Positions 27,970 through 36,310 of a DNA stretch of 57,327 nt are shown in pieces. Under the pieces are notes generated by a model. That model was not told the origin of the DNA. It saw only the letters and a program-made list of their open reading frames with translations, and did not search any database. Source of the stretch: Acidisphaera sp. L21. Its GTDB lineage: Bacteria > Pseudomonadota > Alphaproteobacteria > Acetobacterales > Acetobacteraceae. The stretch lies in NCBI RefSeq assembly GCF_009765685.1, contig NZ_LMUY01000158.1:26201-83527 (forward strand), given 5' to 3'. Position numbers and translations under genes: made by a program. Position 1 is the first letter of the stretch. Each line of letters opens with the position of its first letter.

Positions 27970-29013
27970 TCAGACGTGATACTTTTCGTTGGCCTTACCA
28001 ATGAAGTCGCCGGCATAGATGTCATCGAACGCGACCGGCTTCACACCCGTGAGGCTGTTGAACCACACGTGGCTGCCACGGTCGAAATCGGCCTTGTCGA
28101 TCACTCCGGTCGGATTGACTGCCGCCTTGACAATTTTGATCCCGAAAATACTGGCGTCGCGGGACGTGCTTCCCACAAACGGTTCGATGGCATCGAAGAT
28201 GTCCTCGGCCGAATTGGCGTGGATCCACTGCAAGGCTCGCAGCATGGCGTTCGTCCACGCCTGAACCAGCGCCGGGTCACGATCAACGGTGGATTGCAGG
28301 CAGTAATGCACCGTGACCGGGACACGTCCGGCAATCGTTTGGTTCCAGGTCTTCTCGTCCGAGCCGTCGAAGAGCAACTTCGCATAGCCTTGCGAGATGG
28401 ATTCTTGAACCAGCGCCCAGTCAGAGACCAGAACGTCGATCTGCTTGGTCCTGAGCGACCCCAGCATCGTCGAGACGTTTCCAGCGCCTAGCCATGTCAC
28501 GGCATTGGCCAGGCCAAACGTCTCCATGTAATATTGCGCCCACAGGTGGGTCGTCCCGCCGATTGAGGATACGCCGATGATTGCTTTGCTACCGTTTGGA
28601 CGCTTCCATTCCGCCAGCTTCTGCACCGTATCGATGCCCGTTGCCGCAAGAGCTGCCCGCAGCATGAACGCGAGACTGGTACTGAACCGGTCGACGCCCG
28701 CCAACACCTTCGCAGGGCGGCCTTTACTGGTGAGAAGTAAGGGATGGACGAAGTCGCCCATGCCAAAGTCGCCCTGACCAGACGCAACAATCTCACGCGT
28801 CTTCACGCCATCGCCCGCAGGCAGCATCTTGCAATCGATTCCCTCGTCCTTGATGAAGTTTCGCCCCATCGCCACGAACATTGCCTCGTAGGTGACAGAG
28901 CCAATCGGATAAAAGCTCCGAACGAGGTCCTTCGCCCGTAATGACCGCGCAAACCCCGAGCTTGCCATCGCCATGGCGCAGATCGTCTTGCGGCGGGAAA
29001 GGAGGGTCACCAT
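27970..29013 (-). CDS. ABC transporter substrate-binding protein, NMT1/SsuA-like
   Basis: This 347-residue protein has a twin-arginine-like N terminus (LLSRRKTICAMAMASSG) and the NMT1/SsuA fold with YEAMFVAMGRNFIKDEGIDCKML, REIVASGQGDFGMGDF, and GVSSIGGTTHLWAQYYM. It should bind a sulfonate, aromatic acid or similar anion. GGAGG lies 8 bases before ATG 29013, a strong site. It follows leuB by 18 bp and precedes the ATPase with one base between. Being placed in the middle of metabolic genes, it ties uptake to the leuCDB-like and CoA-dependent steps. Confidence 0.9.
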   Translation of the reverse strand: MVTLLSRRKTICAMAMASSGFARSLRAKDLVRSFYPIGSVTYEAMFVAMGRNFIKDEGIDCKMLPAGDGVKTREIVASGQGDFGMGDFVHPLLLTSKGRPAKVLAGVDRFSTSLAFMLRAALAATGIDTVQKLAEWKRPNGSKAIIGVSSIGGTTHLWAQYYMETFGLANAVTWLGAGNVSTMLGSLRTKQIDVLVSDWALVQESISQGYAKLLFDGSDEKTWNQTIAGRVPVTVHYCLQSTVDRDPALVQAWTNAMLRALQWIHANSAEDIFDAIEPFVGSTSRDASIFGIKIVKAAVNPTGVIDKADFDRGSHVWFNSLTGVKPVAFDDIYAGDFIGKANEKYHV

Positions 29014-29031
29014 GCCACATACCTCCGAAGT

Positions 29032-30153
29032 TCAGGCAGCAATTTGATCGAGCGAGGCGAGAACCGCATCACCCATCGCGAATGTTGAGATCGGCGTATC
29101 ACCGCGCCCGGCGATATCAGCGGTCCGGTGCCCGGCCTCCAATGTATGGCGCACCGCCCGCTCTAGCAGATCGGCGTCCTCGGGACGGCCAAGGGTCATC
29201 CGCAACATCATCGCCACGCTCTGGATTGACGCGAGTGGGTTGGCAATGTTTTTCCCCGCGATGTCGGGGGCAGACCCATGCACCGGCTCGTACAATGCCT
29301 TACTACGGCCGGCAGCGTCACGCGGCACGATCGCGGCAGATGGCAGCATTCCAAGCGAACCAGCCGCCATCGCCGCACAATCAGACAGAATGTCACCGAA
29401 AAGATTATCCGTAACGATGACATCGGATTGGTTCGGCTTGCGAACGATCTGCATGGCGCAGTTGTCAACGTACATATGACTCAAATCGACATCCGAAAAT
29501 TCTGCCTGATGCAGCTTGTCGACCTCTTCGCGCCACAGCACACCCGATTCCATGACATTCGCCTTGTCGACTGAGCACAACCGATGCTTGCGAGTCCGGG
29601 CGAGTTCGAAGGCAACCCGAACGACACGGCGGATTTCCGACGTGGTGTAAACCTGCGTGTTCACCCCGCGGCGTTGACCGTCAGGTAAGGTTTCAATCCC
29701 GCGCGGCTGCCCAAAGTAGATAGCGCCAACGAGTTCGCGGACGATGACGAAGTCGACACCTTCCAACACCTCCGCCTTCAGTGGGGCCGATGCAAACAGT
29801 GCAGCATGGGCAATTATGGGACGAAGATTCGCAAATAACGTTAGCCCTTCCCGGATTCGGAGCAGACTCCCCTGGTGGCGAACAGGCTTGGGCAGAACGT
29901 CCAAATCAGGACCGCCGGTGGCGCCGAACAAGATGGCGTCGGCGTTCCTCACCGCCTCCATCGTTTGAGCGGGGAGGATTTGGCCAAACTCCCGATAGGC
30001 CTCGGCACCATAGGGTGCATCGTGCAATTGCAACGGTGCATGACGACGATCGATGAACCAGTTGAGCACCCGCACGGACTGATCGGTAACCTCTGGTCCA
30101 ATGCCCTCGCCGCCGATCACGACGACCTTCAGAAGGTTCGTGGCTTGCGTCAT
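29032..30153 (-). CDS. leuB: 3-isopropylmalate dehydrogenase-like enzyme
   Basis: This 373-residue cytosolic enzyme belongs to the isocitrate/isopropylmalate dehydrogenase family: VVVIGGEGIGPEV at the start, LLRIREGLTLFANLRP with the substrate Arg residues, RELVGAIYFGQPRG, VDKANVM, DNLFGDILSD (metal-binding Asp), and YEPVHGSAPDIAGKNIANP for NAD binding. In biosynthesis LeuB oxidises 3-isopropylmalate to 2-ketoisocaproate precursors. Here it is embedded in an operon with an ABC importer, CoA-transferase and crotonase, so it may instead oxidise another 3-substituted malate in a catabolic route. Start ATG 30153 overlaps the leuD stop (ATGA). Confidence 0.92.
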   Translation of the reverse strand: MTQATNLLKVVVIGGEGIGPEVTDQSVRVLNWFIDRRHAPLQLHDAPYGAEAYREFGQILPAQTMEAVRNADAILFGATGGPDLDVLPKPVRHQGSLLRIREGLTLFANLRPIIAHAALFASAPLKAEVLEGVDFVIVRELVGAIYFGQPRGIETLPDGQRRGVNTQVYTTSEIRRVVRVAFELARTRKHRLCSVDKANVMESGVLWREEVDKLHQAEFSDVDLSHMYVDNCAMQIVRKPNQSDVIVTDNLFGDILSDCAAMAAGSLGMLPSAAIVPRDAAGRSKALYEPVHGSAPDIAGKNIANPLASIQSVAMMLRMTLGRPEDADLLERAVRHTLEAGHRTADIAGRGDTPISTFAMGDAVLASLDQIAA

Positions 30154-30782
30154 GCACGTTCTCCAATCTGGTGAATCCATGGCCGAAGCAGAGAATCCCT
30201 TGCTTGAAAGGCTGCGATCTCGTCGGCGAGCTGCAGCGTGACTCCAACCTCGTCGAGCCCGGCAATCAGTGCTTGGCGACGTCGGGCCTCGACGGCGAAT
30301 GGATACATCTGGCCTGATGGGGATGTGACGATGCAGTCAACCAGGCTCACGACCAAACGGCCGTTGCCTTGCGTCGCCGTGACTTCATCCGCGATACTTT
30401 TCACATCCGTTTCAGCCAAGATCACTGGCAGCACACCAATCTGGAAGCAGTTATTGAAAAAAATGTCGCCGAAGCTGGGCGCAATAACGCAGTTGATGCC
30501 CATGTCCTGTAAGGCCCAGACAGCCCCCTCACGCGACGACCCACAGCCAAAGTTACGGCCTGCGATGACGATCTCCGCTTGACGATACAGTTTCTTGTTG
30601 AGAATGAAGTCGGGATTTTCCGACCCATCGGCCCGATAGCGCATCATAGCGAAACACCATTTTCCAAGCGTGCCTCGCGTGTTCGTCCCAACGAGACGTT
30701 CGATGCGGATAATCATATCCGTGTCGATGTTGTCGCGCAGCAACGGCGCGGCGATTGCGTTCAGAGACGTAAAAGCTCGCAT
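30150..30782 (-). CDS. leuD: 3-isopropylmalate dehydratase small subunit-like protein
   Basis: This 210-residue protein has LeuD features: AAPLLRDNIDTDMIIRIERL at the start and GRNFGCGSSREGAVWALQDMGI, the swivelling-domain substrate loop. LeuD pairs with the 4Fe-4S LeuC subunit to isomerise 2- and 3-isopropylmalate; related pairs act on citraconate, homoaconitate or similar. The LeuC partner encoded just upstream is broken (see 30787-32077), so this copy can work only with a LeuC from elsewhere or is orphaned. I chose ATG 30782, which leaves 4 bp after the leuC stop; GTG 30794 would overlap it. Confidence 0.93.
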   Translation of the reverse strand: MRAFTSLNAIAAPLLRDNIDTDMIIRIERLVGTNTRGTLGKWCFAMMRYRADGSENPDFILNKKLYRQAEIVIAGRNFGCGSSREGAVWALQDMGINCVIAPSFGDIFFNNCFQIGVLPVILAETDVKSIADEVTATQGNGRLVVSLVDCIVTSPSGQMYPFAVEARRRQALIAGLDEVGVTLQLADEIAAFQARDSLLRPWIHQIGERA

Positions 30783-30786
30783 TGTA

Positions 30787-32077
30787 TCAAGCACCCACTG
30801 AACGAGGATCGGCTATGACGCCAGCGATAGCTGATGCGGCAGCCATCGCCGGGCTCGCAAGATGCGTCTGCGCCTGTGGTCCCTGCCGCCCCACGAAGTT
30901 GCGGTTGGATGTCGAAACCGAACGCTCTCCCTGCGGAACTGTCTCGCCATTCGCCGCCAGACACATGGAGCAGCCCGACTCCCGCCACTCAAACCCGGCG
31001 GCACGAAAGACGCCATCCAGCCCCTCCGCCGCGGCCGCTCGCTTAACGATATCGGATCCTGGAACAACCCAAGCGTTTACCTCGACCGCGACCCTGCGGC
31101 CCCGCACGATCGCCGCTGCGTCGCGCAGGTCCGAGATCCGACCATTCGTACAAGAGCCGATAAACACCCAATCCACCTTGGTGCCGGCGATTAAAGCGCC
31201 AGGTGCAAGGCCCATATAGTGAAGGGCCGCATCCATGGATCTGCGACGCACCGGATCTGCTTCAGCCGCCGGGTCGGGGATCGCCTGGTCGATGCCAACC
31301 ACATGTTCGGGACTGGTGCCCCATGTGATTTGCGGTGAGATCTTTGTGACATCAATGGTGACTTCTGCGTCGAACAGAGCGTTATCATCGCTGGGTAGCG
31401 TGCGCCACTCCGCCAATGCCCGGTCCCACATTGCTCCTCAGGGGCAAAGCGTCGGCCTTTCAGATAGTCATAGGTCACCTCATCGGGCGCGATGAAGCCC
31501 ATCTTGGCTCCGACTCAATCGACAAATTGCAAATCGTCAGCCGGCCTTCGACACCGATGCCGCGGATGGAATCACCTGCGTATTCGACCGCATATCCAGT
31601 GCCACCCGCGGTGCCGATCGCGCCAATCAAGTACAGGATAAGATCTTTAGGCGTCACACCGGGCCGGGCCTTGCCGTTGAAGGTAACCCGCATCGTCTTG
31701 GGGAGGCGCTGCACCAGTGTTTGGGTTGCGAGAACATGGGTCAGTTCCGTAGCGCCAATGCCGAATGCCAAGGCGCCGATGCCGCCCTGCGTGCAGGTGT
31801 GCCTGTCGCCGCAGACAGTAAGGCTGCCAGGGAGGCTAAGTCTCTGCTCTGGCCCAATGACATGAACGATCCCCTGCCCCGATTGCTCCAGATCGAAAAG
31901 GCGAATTGCACTGGCCGCGGTCTCTTCGCGCAACACCTTCAGCAGATTGACGACGATATCGCTCGTTCCCACGCGACGATCTGCGGTGGTGACGCCGTGA
32001 TCGATCGTGGCAAACGTCAAGTGTGGGCTATGGACCTTGAGACCACGGCGCTTCATGTCGAGCAACCCGCGACGCAT
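30787..32077 (-). pseudogene. leuC: leuC remnant: 5'-truncated and twice frameshifted isopropylmalate dehydratase large subunit
   Basis: Three LeuC pieces lie in order on the minus strand. Piece one (32077 to about 31513) has LTFATIDHGV, CGDRHTCTQGGIGALAFGIG and LTICNLSIES. Near 31512 one base is missing (TCGGAGCC where TCGGGAGCC restores GARMGF-like reading), moving to the frame [22 protein letters not shown]. Near 31432 another base is missing (CAATG where CAAATG would restore the frame), moving to [20 protein letters not shown] and the C terminus with iron-sulfur cysteines in IGSCTNGR and GCSMC. About 45 N-terminal residues are absent: upstream of 32077 the frame has no LeuC similarity and soon meets a stop. 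Three lesions make it a pseudogene, if the reads are correct. It heads the leuD-leuB operon. Confidence 0.88.
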
Positions 32078-32080
32078 ACG

Positions 32081-32263
32081 AGAAAACTGCTGCTGCTGCG
32101 CCGTAAGACATTCGACAATCTACCGAACATGGCAAAGTCAAATCTGGAGCACCAGGCCATGCTTGATGCGATTATGAACCGTGATCCGAAGCGCGCCCGT
32201 CAAATGGCAGAACAGCATGGCCACGGCGGTCGGCAACGGTTCCTTTTGTCGCTTCAGGCATAG
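32081..32263 (+). pseudogene. C-terminal remnant of a GntR/FCD regulator
   Basis: The last 60 codons of a plus-strand frame read like the end of an FCD domain: KLLLLRRKTFDNLPNMAKSN, EHQAMLDAIMNRDPKRARQM and AEQHGHGG, matching the usual EHxAIxDAIxxxDxxxA...H ending. No winged helix or earlier FCD helices precede it; instead the upstream DNA is the antisense of leuC. The fragment therefore begins at the same junction where leuC loses its 5' end. This fits one deletion that removed a divergent promoter and both gene starts. It ends 54 bp before the amidohydrolase gene. Confidence 0.68.
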
Positions 32264-32317
32264 CTGAGCGGCCAATGCGTTATACAAGCCGTGGAAGACG
32301 CAGCAAGAGGTATAGCG

Positions 32318-33295
32318 ATGACCGATAAACAGCCAGCTTCTACCAATCTTTTGGCCGGCCTACGCGATTGCTCCGACTTTCCTATACCGATCATCGATGC
32401 GCATCATCACCTTTGGGACTTGTCTACAGGCCGCTATCCCTCGAAACAGGGTCACTACGACAAGTCGTTCTTCCTGGGTGACTACCGGAAGGTCTGTCGG
32501 GACTATCAGCCAGCGGATCTGGCCCAAGACCTGGCGGGGTATCACATCATTGGAACCGTTCACATTCAGGCCGGTCGCGACGAGAGCGAGCAATTGGCTG
32601 AAACAGCATGGTTGGAACGAATGCAAGCCGCGTTTGGGCTGCCATCGGTGATCGTCGGCCATGTCGTTTTCACGCAAAGGAACTGCGCCGAAATTCTGGC
32701 AGGGCATGCCGCCTCGCCGCTCGTCCGCGGCGTTCGGGCAAAACCCGTTACCTCGGCGGGCCCAGGGCAGTCTATCCGTGGCGCGCCCGGAACGATGCAG
32801 GACGAGGCCTGGCTGCGCAACTTTTCCCTATTGGAGCGACATAATCTGTCGTGGGACATGCGCGTGCCGTATTGGCACCTGGTGGAATCAGCAGCAGTTG
32901 CTGCGGCATTCCCCAGAATCAGGATGGTGCTCAATCACGCCGGCCTGCCGCTTGACCGGTCCGAGCAGGGCCTGTCGATTTGGCGCGCCGGGTTGGAGGC
33001 GCTTGCAGATCAGCCGAACGTCGTCATGAAAATATCCGAACTGGGTTTGCCCAATGGGGTCTGGGACGTGCCGAGCAATATTCAGATTGTACGCGAGGCG
33101 GTGGCGATCTTTGGTGCGGATCGGGTCATGTTCGCCAGCAACCTCCCCGTCTCAACCCTGAGCACAGATTTCGCAGGCATCATGAGCGTCATGCGAGAGG
33201 CCTTGAATAAAATGCCAGAGGCCGACTTGCACAAATTCTTTCACCAAAATGCCGTGAAGTTCTATCGTATAACGGGCCTTTCTGTCGGTCCCTGA
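32318..33295 (+). CDS. Amidohydrolase family 2 (TIM-barrel) hydrolase, possible lactonase
   Basis: This 325-residue protein opens with the intact metal motif IIDAHHHLWDLSTGRYP and has VHIQAGRDESEQLAETAWLE, VLNHAGLPLDR (His on strand) and VMFASNLPVS near the C terminus, where most relatives have GSNxP or the Asp ligand. This pattern fits 2-pyrone-4,6-dicarboxylate lactonase-like and gluconolactonase-like amidohydrolases. It differs from the second amidohydrolase at 23332, which lacks the first His. AGAGG sits 9 bases before ATG 32318; a GTG at 32291 would be a longer start. It follows the gntR remnant and so may have lost its original regulator. Confidence 0.9.
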   Translation: MTDKQPASTNLLAGLRDCSDFPIPIIDAHHHLWDLSTGRYPSKQGHYDKSFFLGDYRKVCRDYQPADLAQDLAGYHIIGTVHIQAGRDESEQLAETAWLERMQAAFGLPSVIVGHVVFTQRNCAEILAGHAASPLVRGVRAKPVTSAGPGQSIRGAPGTMQDEAWLRNFSLLERHNLSWDMRVPYWHLVESAAVAAAFPRIRMVLNHAGLPLDRSEQGLSIWRAGLEALADQPNVVMKISELGLPNGVWDVPSNIQIVREAVAIFGADRVMFASNLPVSTLSTDFAGIMSVMREALNKMPEADLHKFFHQNAVKFYRITGLSVGP

Positions 33296-33573
33296 CTTGC
33301 CTGTGATAGGAAGGGACCCGGAGTGCTGGGCGCTCACATGGCACTCGATCTTAAGGTACGCGGCCAACCAGGCTGAAGCAGAAAGGCAATGTCACCCGCG
33401 ATACCCAGCACCGGCTCGCCTTCTCGGAGCCGAGCCGGGACTCTTCATCACGCGCGACGGGAGAATAACACTTCGCCTTGTCATCTTCGACGAGGGGGAG
33501 CCCCTTCACCCAGCCACATGCTCCCCGGATGCGCCCACGACGGCTGTTTCTCGCTCGCTGCGTTCGTGATGGA
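33296..33573. other. Intergenic region without recognisable gene
   Basis: This 278-bp gap lies between convergent genes. Short frames exist on both strands, but none has a domain or plausible start. CCGGCTCG and CGAGCCGG form an 8-bp inverted repeat with a 12-base loop near 33411-33438, a possible terminator. Nothing else is seen. Confidence 0.4.
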
Positions 33574-34884
33574 TCAGGCAAGCGCGTAGACGGGTCGTAC
33601 ATCACCCAAATCACCCGGCGTGATCGGGCCGCACGGCACGAACCAATAGATCGCCGCGCCGACCACCGACACCCCAGCGCCGATCAACAAGGGCGTCGTG
33701 AACGATCCCGTCGCCTGCACTGCATACCCCGTCAGCGCCGGCGCCACTGCACCGCCCAAATATCCGAAGCAATTCTGCATGCCTCCAAACGACCCGAGAC
33801 AATTCTCTGGCACCGCGGCGCTGGCGGCAACCCAGGAGCAGGACCCCGAGAGTTGGCTGAAGAACATCGCGCAACTCAACCAAATTGTCGCGGTGACTAA
33901 CCCACCAGAAATGGCCGTGAGCCCCGTGAAGAAGGCCATTCCAATCAGCCCTGCAACAAAGGGGATGCGTCCACCATCCAGCGGCGTCGTCCCACGCCGG
34001 ACGAGCAAATCGGAGGACCAGCCGGCAAACACGCTACCAACAACGGAGCAGATATAGGGGATCGTGATAATCAGCCCGGTGTTGGTGATGCTGAGATGGT
34101 GCTCCATCTCCATATAGCCCGGCAGCCAAGTCGCATAGACGCCGCCCATGTACGACGAGGCAAACACCCCCAGGAACATGCCCCAACTCGTCCGAAAGCG
34201 GAACAGCCGGCGCCACAAGGTAAATGTCATCTGGCGAACGTCACGGATCGTCTCGCCCTCGGTCAGATGGGCATGATCGGCCACACTTAGGTTAGCATCC
34301 GCCGGGTCGCGGTAGAGCGCAAACCACACCGCGGCGCAGGCGAAGCCGACGACACCCATCGCGATGAACATCCAACGCCACCCGAGCATGACCATCAGAA
34401 GCGTCAGGAACGGGGCGGCGATCGCCTGGCCAAGATGGTTGGCACCAGTGAAAATGCCAACCGGCGTTCCACGTTCCCGCGATGCATACCAGCGACGAAC
34501 CGCCTTGGTGCTGGATGGCAGGGTCGGCGCCTCCCCGACACCCAACATGAACCGCAGCGCCCACATTTGCGACGCGCTCCCCGCGAAACCAGCAAGGCAC
34601 TGCGCCAGCGACCAGACGGTTAGTCCGACGCCAATGAGCAGGCGAGATCCCAAGCGGTCGATCACCAGGCCCAGCGGCAGCTGCGCCAGTGCATAGGTCA
34701 GCGGAAACGCAGAGAGCAGGAAGCCCATCTGCGTCACGGAAAGCCCCAGATCCTGGCGGATCAGTGGATTCGCAATCGAAAGCGTTGCGCGATCCATATA
34801 GTTGATCATGCCGATCGCCGATAATTGGGTGACCACCGCCCACTGAAGGCTTCGAAGCCTTCTGGATCCCGCGCTCTCTGCCAT
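33574..34884 (-). CDS. MFS transporter, anion:cation symporter type
   Basis: This 436-residue inner-membrane protein has about twelve helices and the MFS loop motif between helices 2 and 3 (LGLVIDRLGSRLLIGVG), plus NYMDRATLSIANPLI in helix 1, typical of the ACS family (glucarate, galactonate, phthalate and tartrate carriers). The segment LGVGEAPTLPSSTKAVRRWY is the conserved helix-4 signature of that family. It likely imports an organic acid anion with protons. It is transcribed alone, converging on the amidohydrolase at 32318. AGGGA repeats lie directly before ATG 34884. Confidence 0.93.
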   Translation of the reverse strand: MAESAGSRRLRSLQWAVVTQLSAIGMINYMDRATLSIANPLIRQDLGLSVTQMGFLLSAFPLTYALAQLPLGLVIDRLGSRLLIGVGLTVWSLAQCLAGFAGSASQMWALRFMLGVGEAPTLPSSTKAVRRWYASRERGTPVGIFTGANHLGQAIAAPFLTLLMVMLGWRWMFIAMGVVGFACAAVWFALYRDPADANLSVADHAHLTEGETIRDVRQMTFTLWRRLFRFRTSWGMFLGVFASSYMGGVYATWLPGYMEMEHHLSITNTGLIITIPYICSVVGSVFAGWSSDLLVRRGTTPLDGGRIPFVAGLIGMAFFTGLTAISGGLVTATIWLSCAMFFSQLSGSCSWVAASAAVPENCLGSFGGMQNCFGYLGGAVAPALTGYAVQATGSFTTPLLIGAGVSVVGAAIYWFVPCGPITPGDLGDVRPVYALA

Positions 34885-35082
34885 TCCCTGTTCCCTGCCG
34901 CCTCTTGCGCCCCGACGGGCATCTGGCTTGCCGGTAGCCTGCCGCAGAGTGGCCAGCTCAGCAAGCGGCCCTCAGCCACTCTCGCAAAGACGCCGGGGCC
35001 CACTCTTCGGTGAGGAAGGCGCGCCCGCTCCGGCGTCGGGCACATAAATCTCGACCCCGATCACTGCGCAGCCCTTTAAATT

Positions 35083-35349
35083 GGCGGCGACGACCTGATC
35101 CTGGAGCACGCGGACGAACTGGCCATGTTGGAAGTCATCGTCAACGGCAAGCCCAAGCCTGTGGCGAAGCAAGATCGCATGGCGGCCTGGAAGCTCGCCC
35201 CCGCCCTGACGACAGGCTGCACCGTCGTGCTTAAGATCGCCCAGGAAACGCCGCTCTCCGCGCTGCATCTCGGTGAACTGCTGCTTGAGGCCGGGCTGCC
35301 CAATGGCGTTGTCAAGATCATCGCAGGTTTCGGCGAGACCGCCGGGCGG
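35083..35349 (+). pseudogene. Aldehyde dehydrogenase remnant
   Basis: One frame holds two aldehyde dehydrogenase pieces: [21 protein letters not shown] (about 35092-35154, matching the DLIExxADELAxLExxDNGKP block) and, after a few residues, [18 protein letters not shown] with [20 protein letters not shown] and [13 protein letters not shown] (about 35185-35349). The 70-90 residues that normally lie between are missing, as are the N terminus, catalytic Glu and Cys, and the C terminus. So it is a decayed, internally deleted fragment. On the opposite strand at 35040-35080 LKGCAVIGV resembles a piece of a quinone oxidoreductase, possibly another scrap. The rest of the 34885-35381 gap shows no gene. 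Confidence 0.75.
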
Positions 35350-35381
35350 CCTTCGCCAGCCATCAGAGCTGAGACCACCAA

Positions 35382-35804
35382 TCAGAAATATAAAACCGAA
35401 AGCGTTGCTTCGATGGCTACTTTCCCAGAGTCAATGTCAACGACGCGGCCTTCCAAACGTGCCATCGTTCCGGATCCGTGGGCTTCATGCGCAACGACAA
35501 CCCACTCCATCCGCATCTCACGATCAATCCGGATTGGACGGCGAAATTGAACGCGATAATCGACCCCGACCTGTCCACGAAGGTCGCTGCCTTCGTCTCC
35601 AAACCCGCTTCCTAACATCCCCGCCAGCAAAGCGGAGGTATGGGCGCCGCTCGCAATCAATTCACCGTATCGACTCGCCGCGGCTTGTGTGTCGTCGTGA
35701 TGGAGGGGATTCATATCTCCGACGAATTGCGCTCCCGACTTGATCCCCGCAGCATCCAACTTCAGAAGACGTTCCAGGCGGCTACCGACGCGAGGTGCGG
35801 CCAT
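35382..35804 (-). CDS. MaoC-like hot-dog fold hydratase
   Basis: This 140-residue protein is a single hot-dog domain with the hydratase 2 motif: [18 protein letters not shown], with the Asp-x-Asn-Pro-x-His pair usually catalytic, followed by [18 protein letters not shown]. Such enzymes hydrate trans-2-enoyl-CoA to (R)-3-hydroxyacyl-CoA. It starts at ATG 35804, four bases after the stop of the preceding MaoC gene, and the longer frame (to 35999) is out-of-frame overlap with that gene. It is the last gene of a three-gene operon with another MaoC and an acyl-CoA dehydrogenase. Confidence 0.87.
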   Translation of the reverse strand: MAAPRVGSRLERLLKLDAAGIKSGAQFVGDMNPLHHDDTQAAASRYGELIASGAHTSALLAGMLGSGFGDEGSDLRGQVGVDYRVQFRRPIRIDREMRMEWVVVAHEAHGSGTMARLEGRVVDIDSGKVAIEATLSVLYF

Positions 35805-35808
35805 GGCG

Positions 35809-36258
35809 CTAGGTCTTACCGAGCATGAGCGCTGATCGGCGGCAGCTCGCAACGATCTCGTCGCGCTGATTGATCGTCTCGTGTCGGAACTCGACGATCC
35901 CCTGGCCGGGTCTGGATTTGCTCGCGCGCTTGCCCAACACCGTCGTCCGCACCCTGACCGTATCACCATGAAACACCGGTTTTGGAAAGCGGACTTCATC
36001 CATCCCCAGGTTCGCTACGGTCGTACCATAAGTGGTGTCGTTCACACTCATTCCCACCATCAAGCCGAGCGTGAAGAGACTGTTGACGATTGGCTGGCCG
36101 AATTCCGTGGTCGCCGCATAGGCGGCGTCGAGATGCAGCTTTGCCGGGTTCATCGTCATCGTCGAGAACATGACGTTGTCGGCTTCGGTGATCGTCCGTG
36201 TCCACGGATGCTCGAAAACCTGCCCATCCTCGAACTGCTCAAAATACAACCCGGCCAT
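35809..36258 (-). CDS. MaoC family dehydratase, mesaconyl-CoA hydratase-like
   Basis: This protein of about 149 residues has the hot-dog blocks FEHPWTRTITEADNVMFSTM, MNPAKLHLDAAYAATTEFG, SVNDTTYGTTVANLGMDEV and HGDTVRVRTTVLGKRASKSRP, all typical of the MaoC subgroup annotated as mesaconyl-CoA or methylmalyl-CoA (de)hydratase. The Asp of the usual DxNPxH is Met here (TMNPAKLH), as is normal in this subgroup. It sits between the acyl-CoA dehydrogenase (52 bp upstream) and the second MaoC gene. I chose ATG 36258; a TTG at 36279 is also in frame. Confidence 0.9.
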   Translation of the reverse strand: MAGLYFEQFEDGQVFEHPWTRTITEADNVMFSTMTMNPAKLHLDAAYAATTEFGQPIVNSLFTLGLMVGMSVNDTTYGTTVANLGMDEVRFPKPVFHGDTVRVRTTVLGKRASKSRPGQGIVEFRHETINQRDEIVASCRRSALMLGKT

Positions 36259-36310
36259 TATGTCCACTTCTTCATTCAAGATTGTTCAAGCGTCGTAACC
36301 CGCCGATACA

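Noticed and set aside
33297-33569. Short plus-strand frame of 90 residues between convergent genes
   Set aside because: No family match, no signal or membrane segment, no credible ribosome-binding site, and a competing frame on the other strand.
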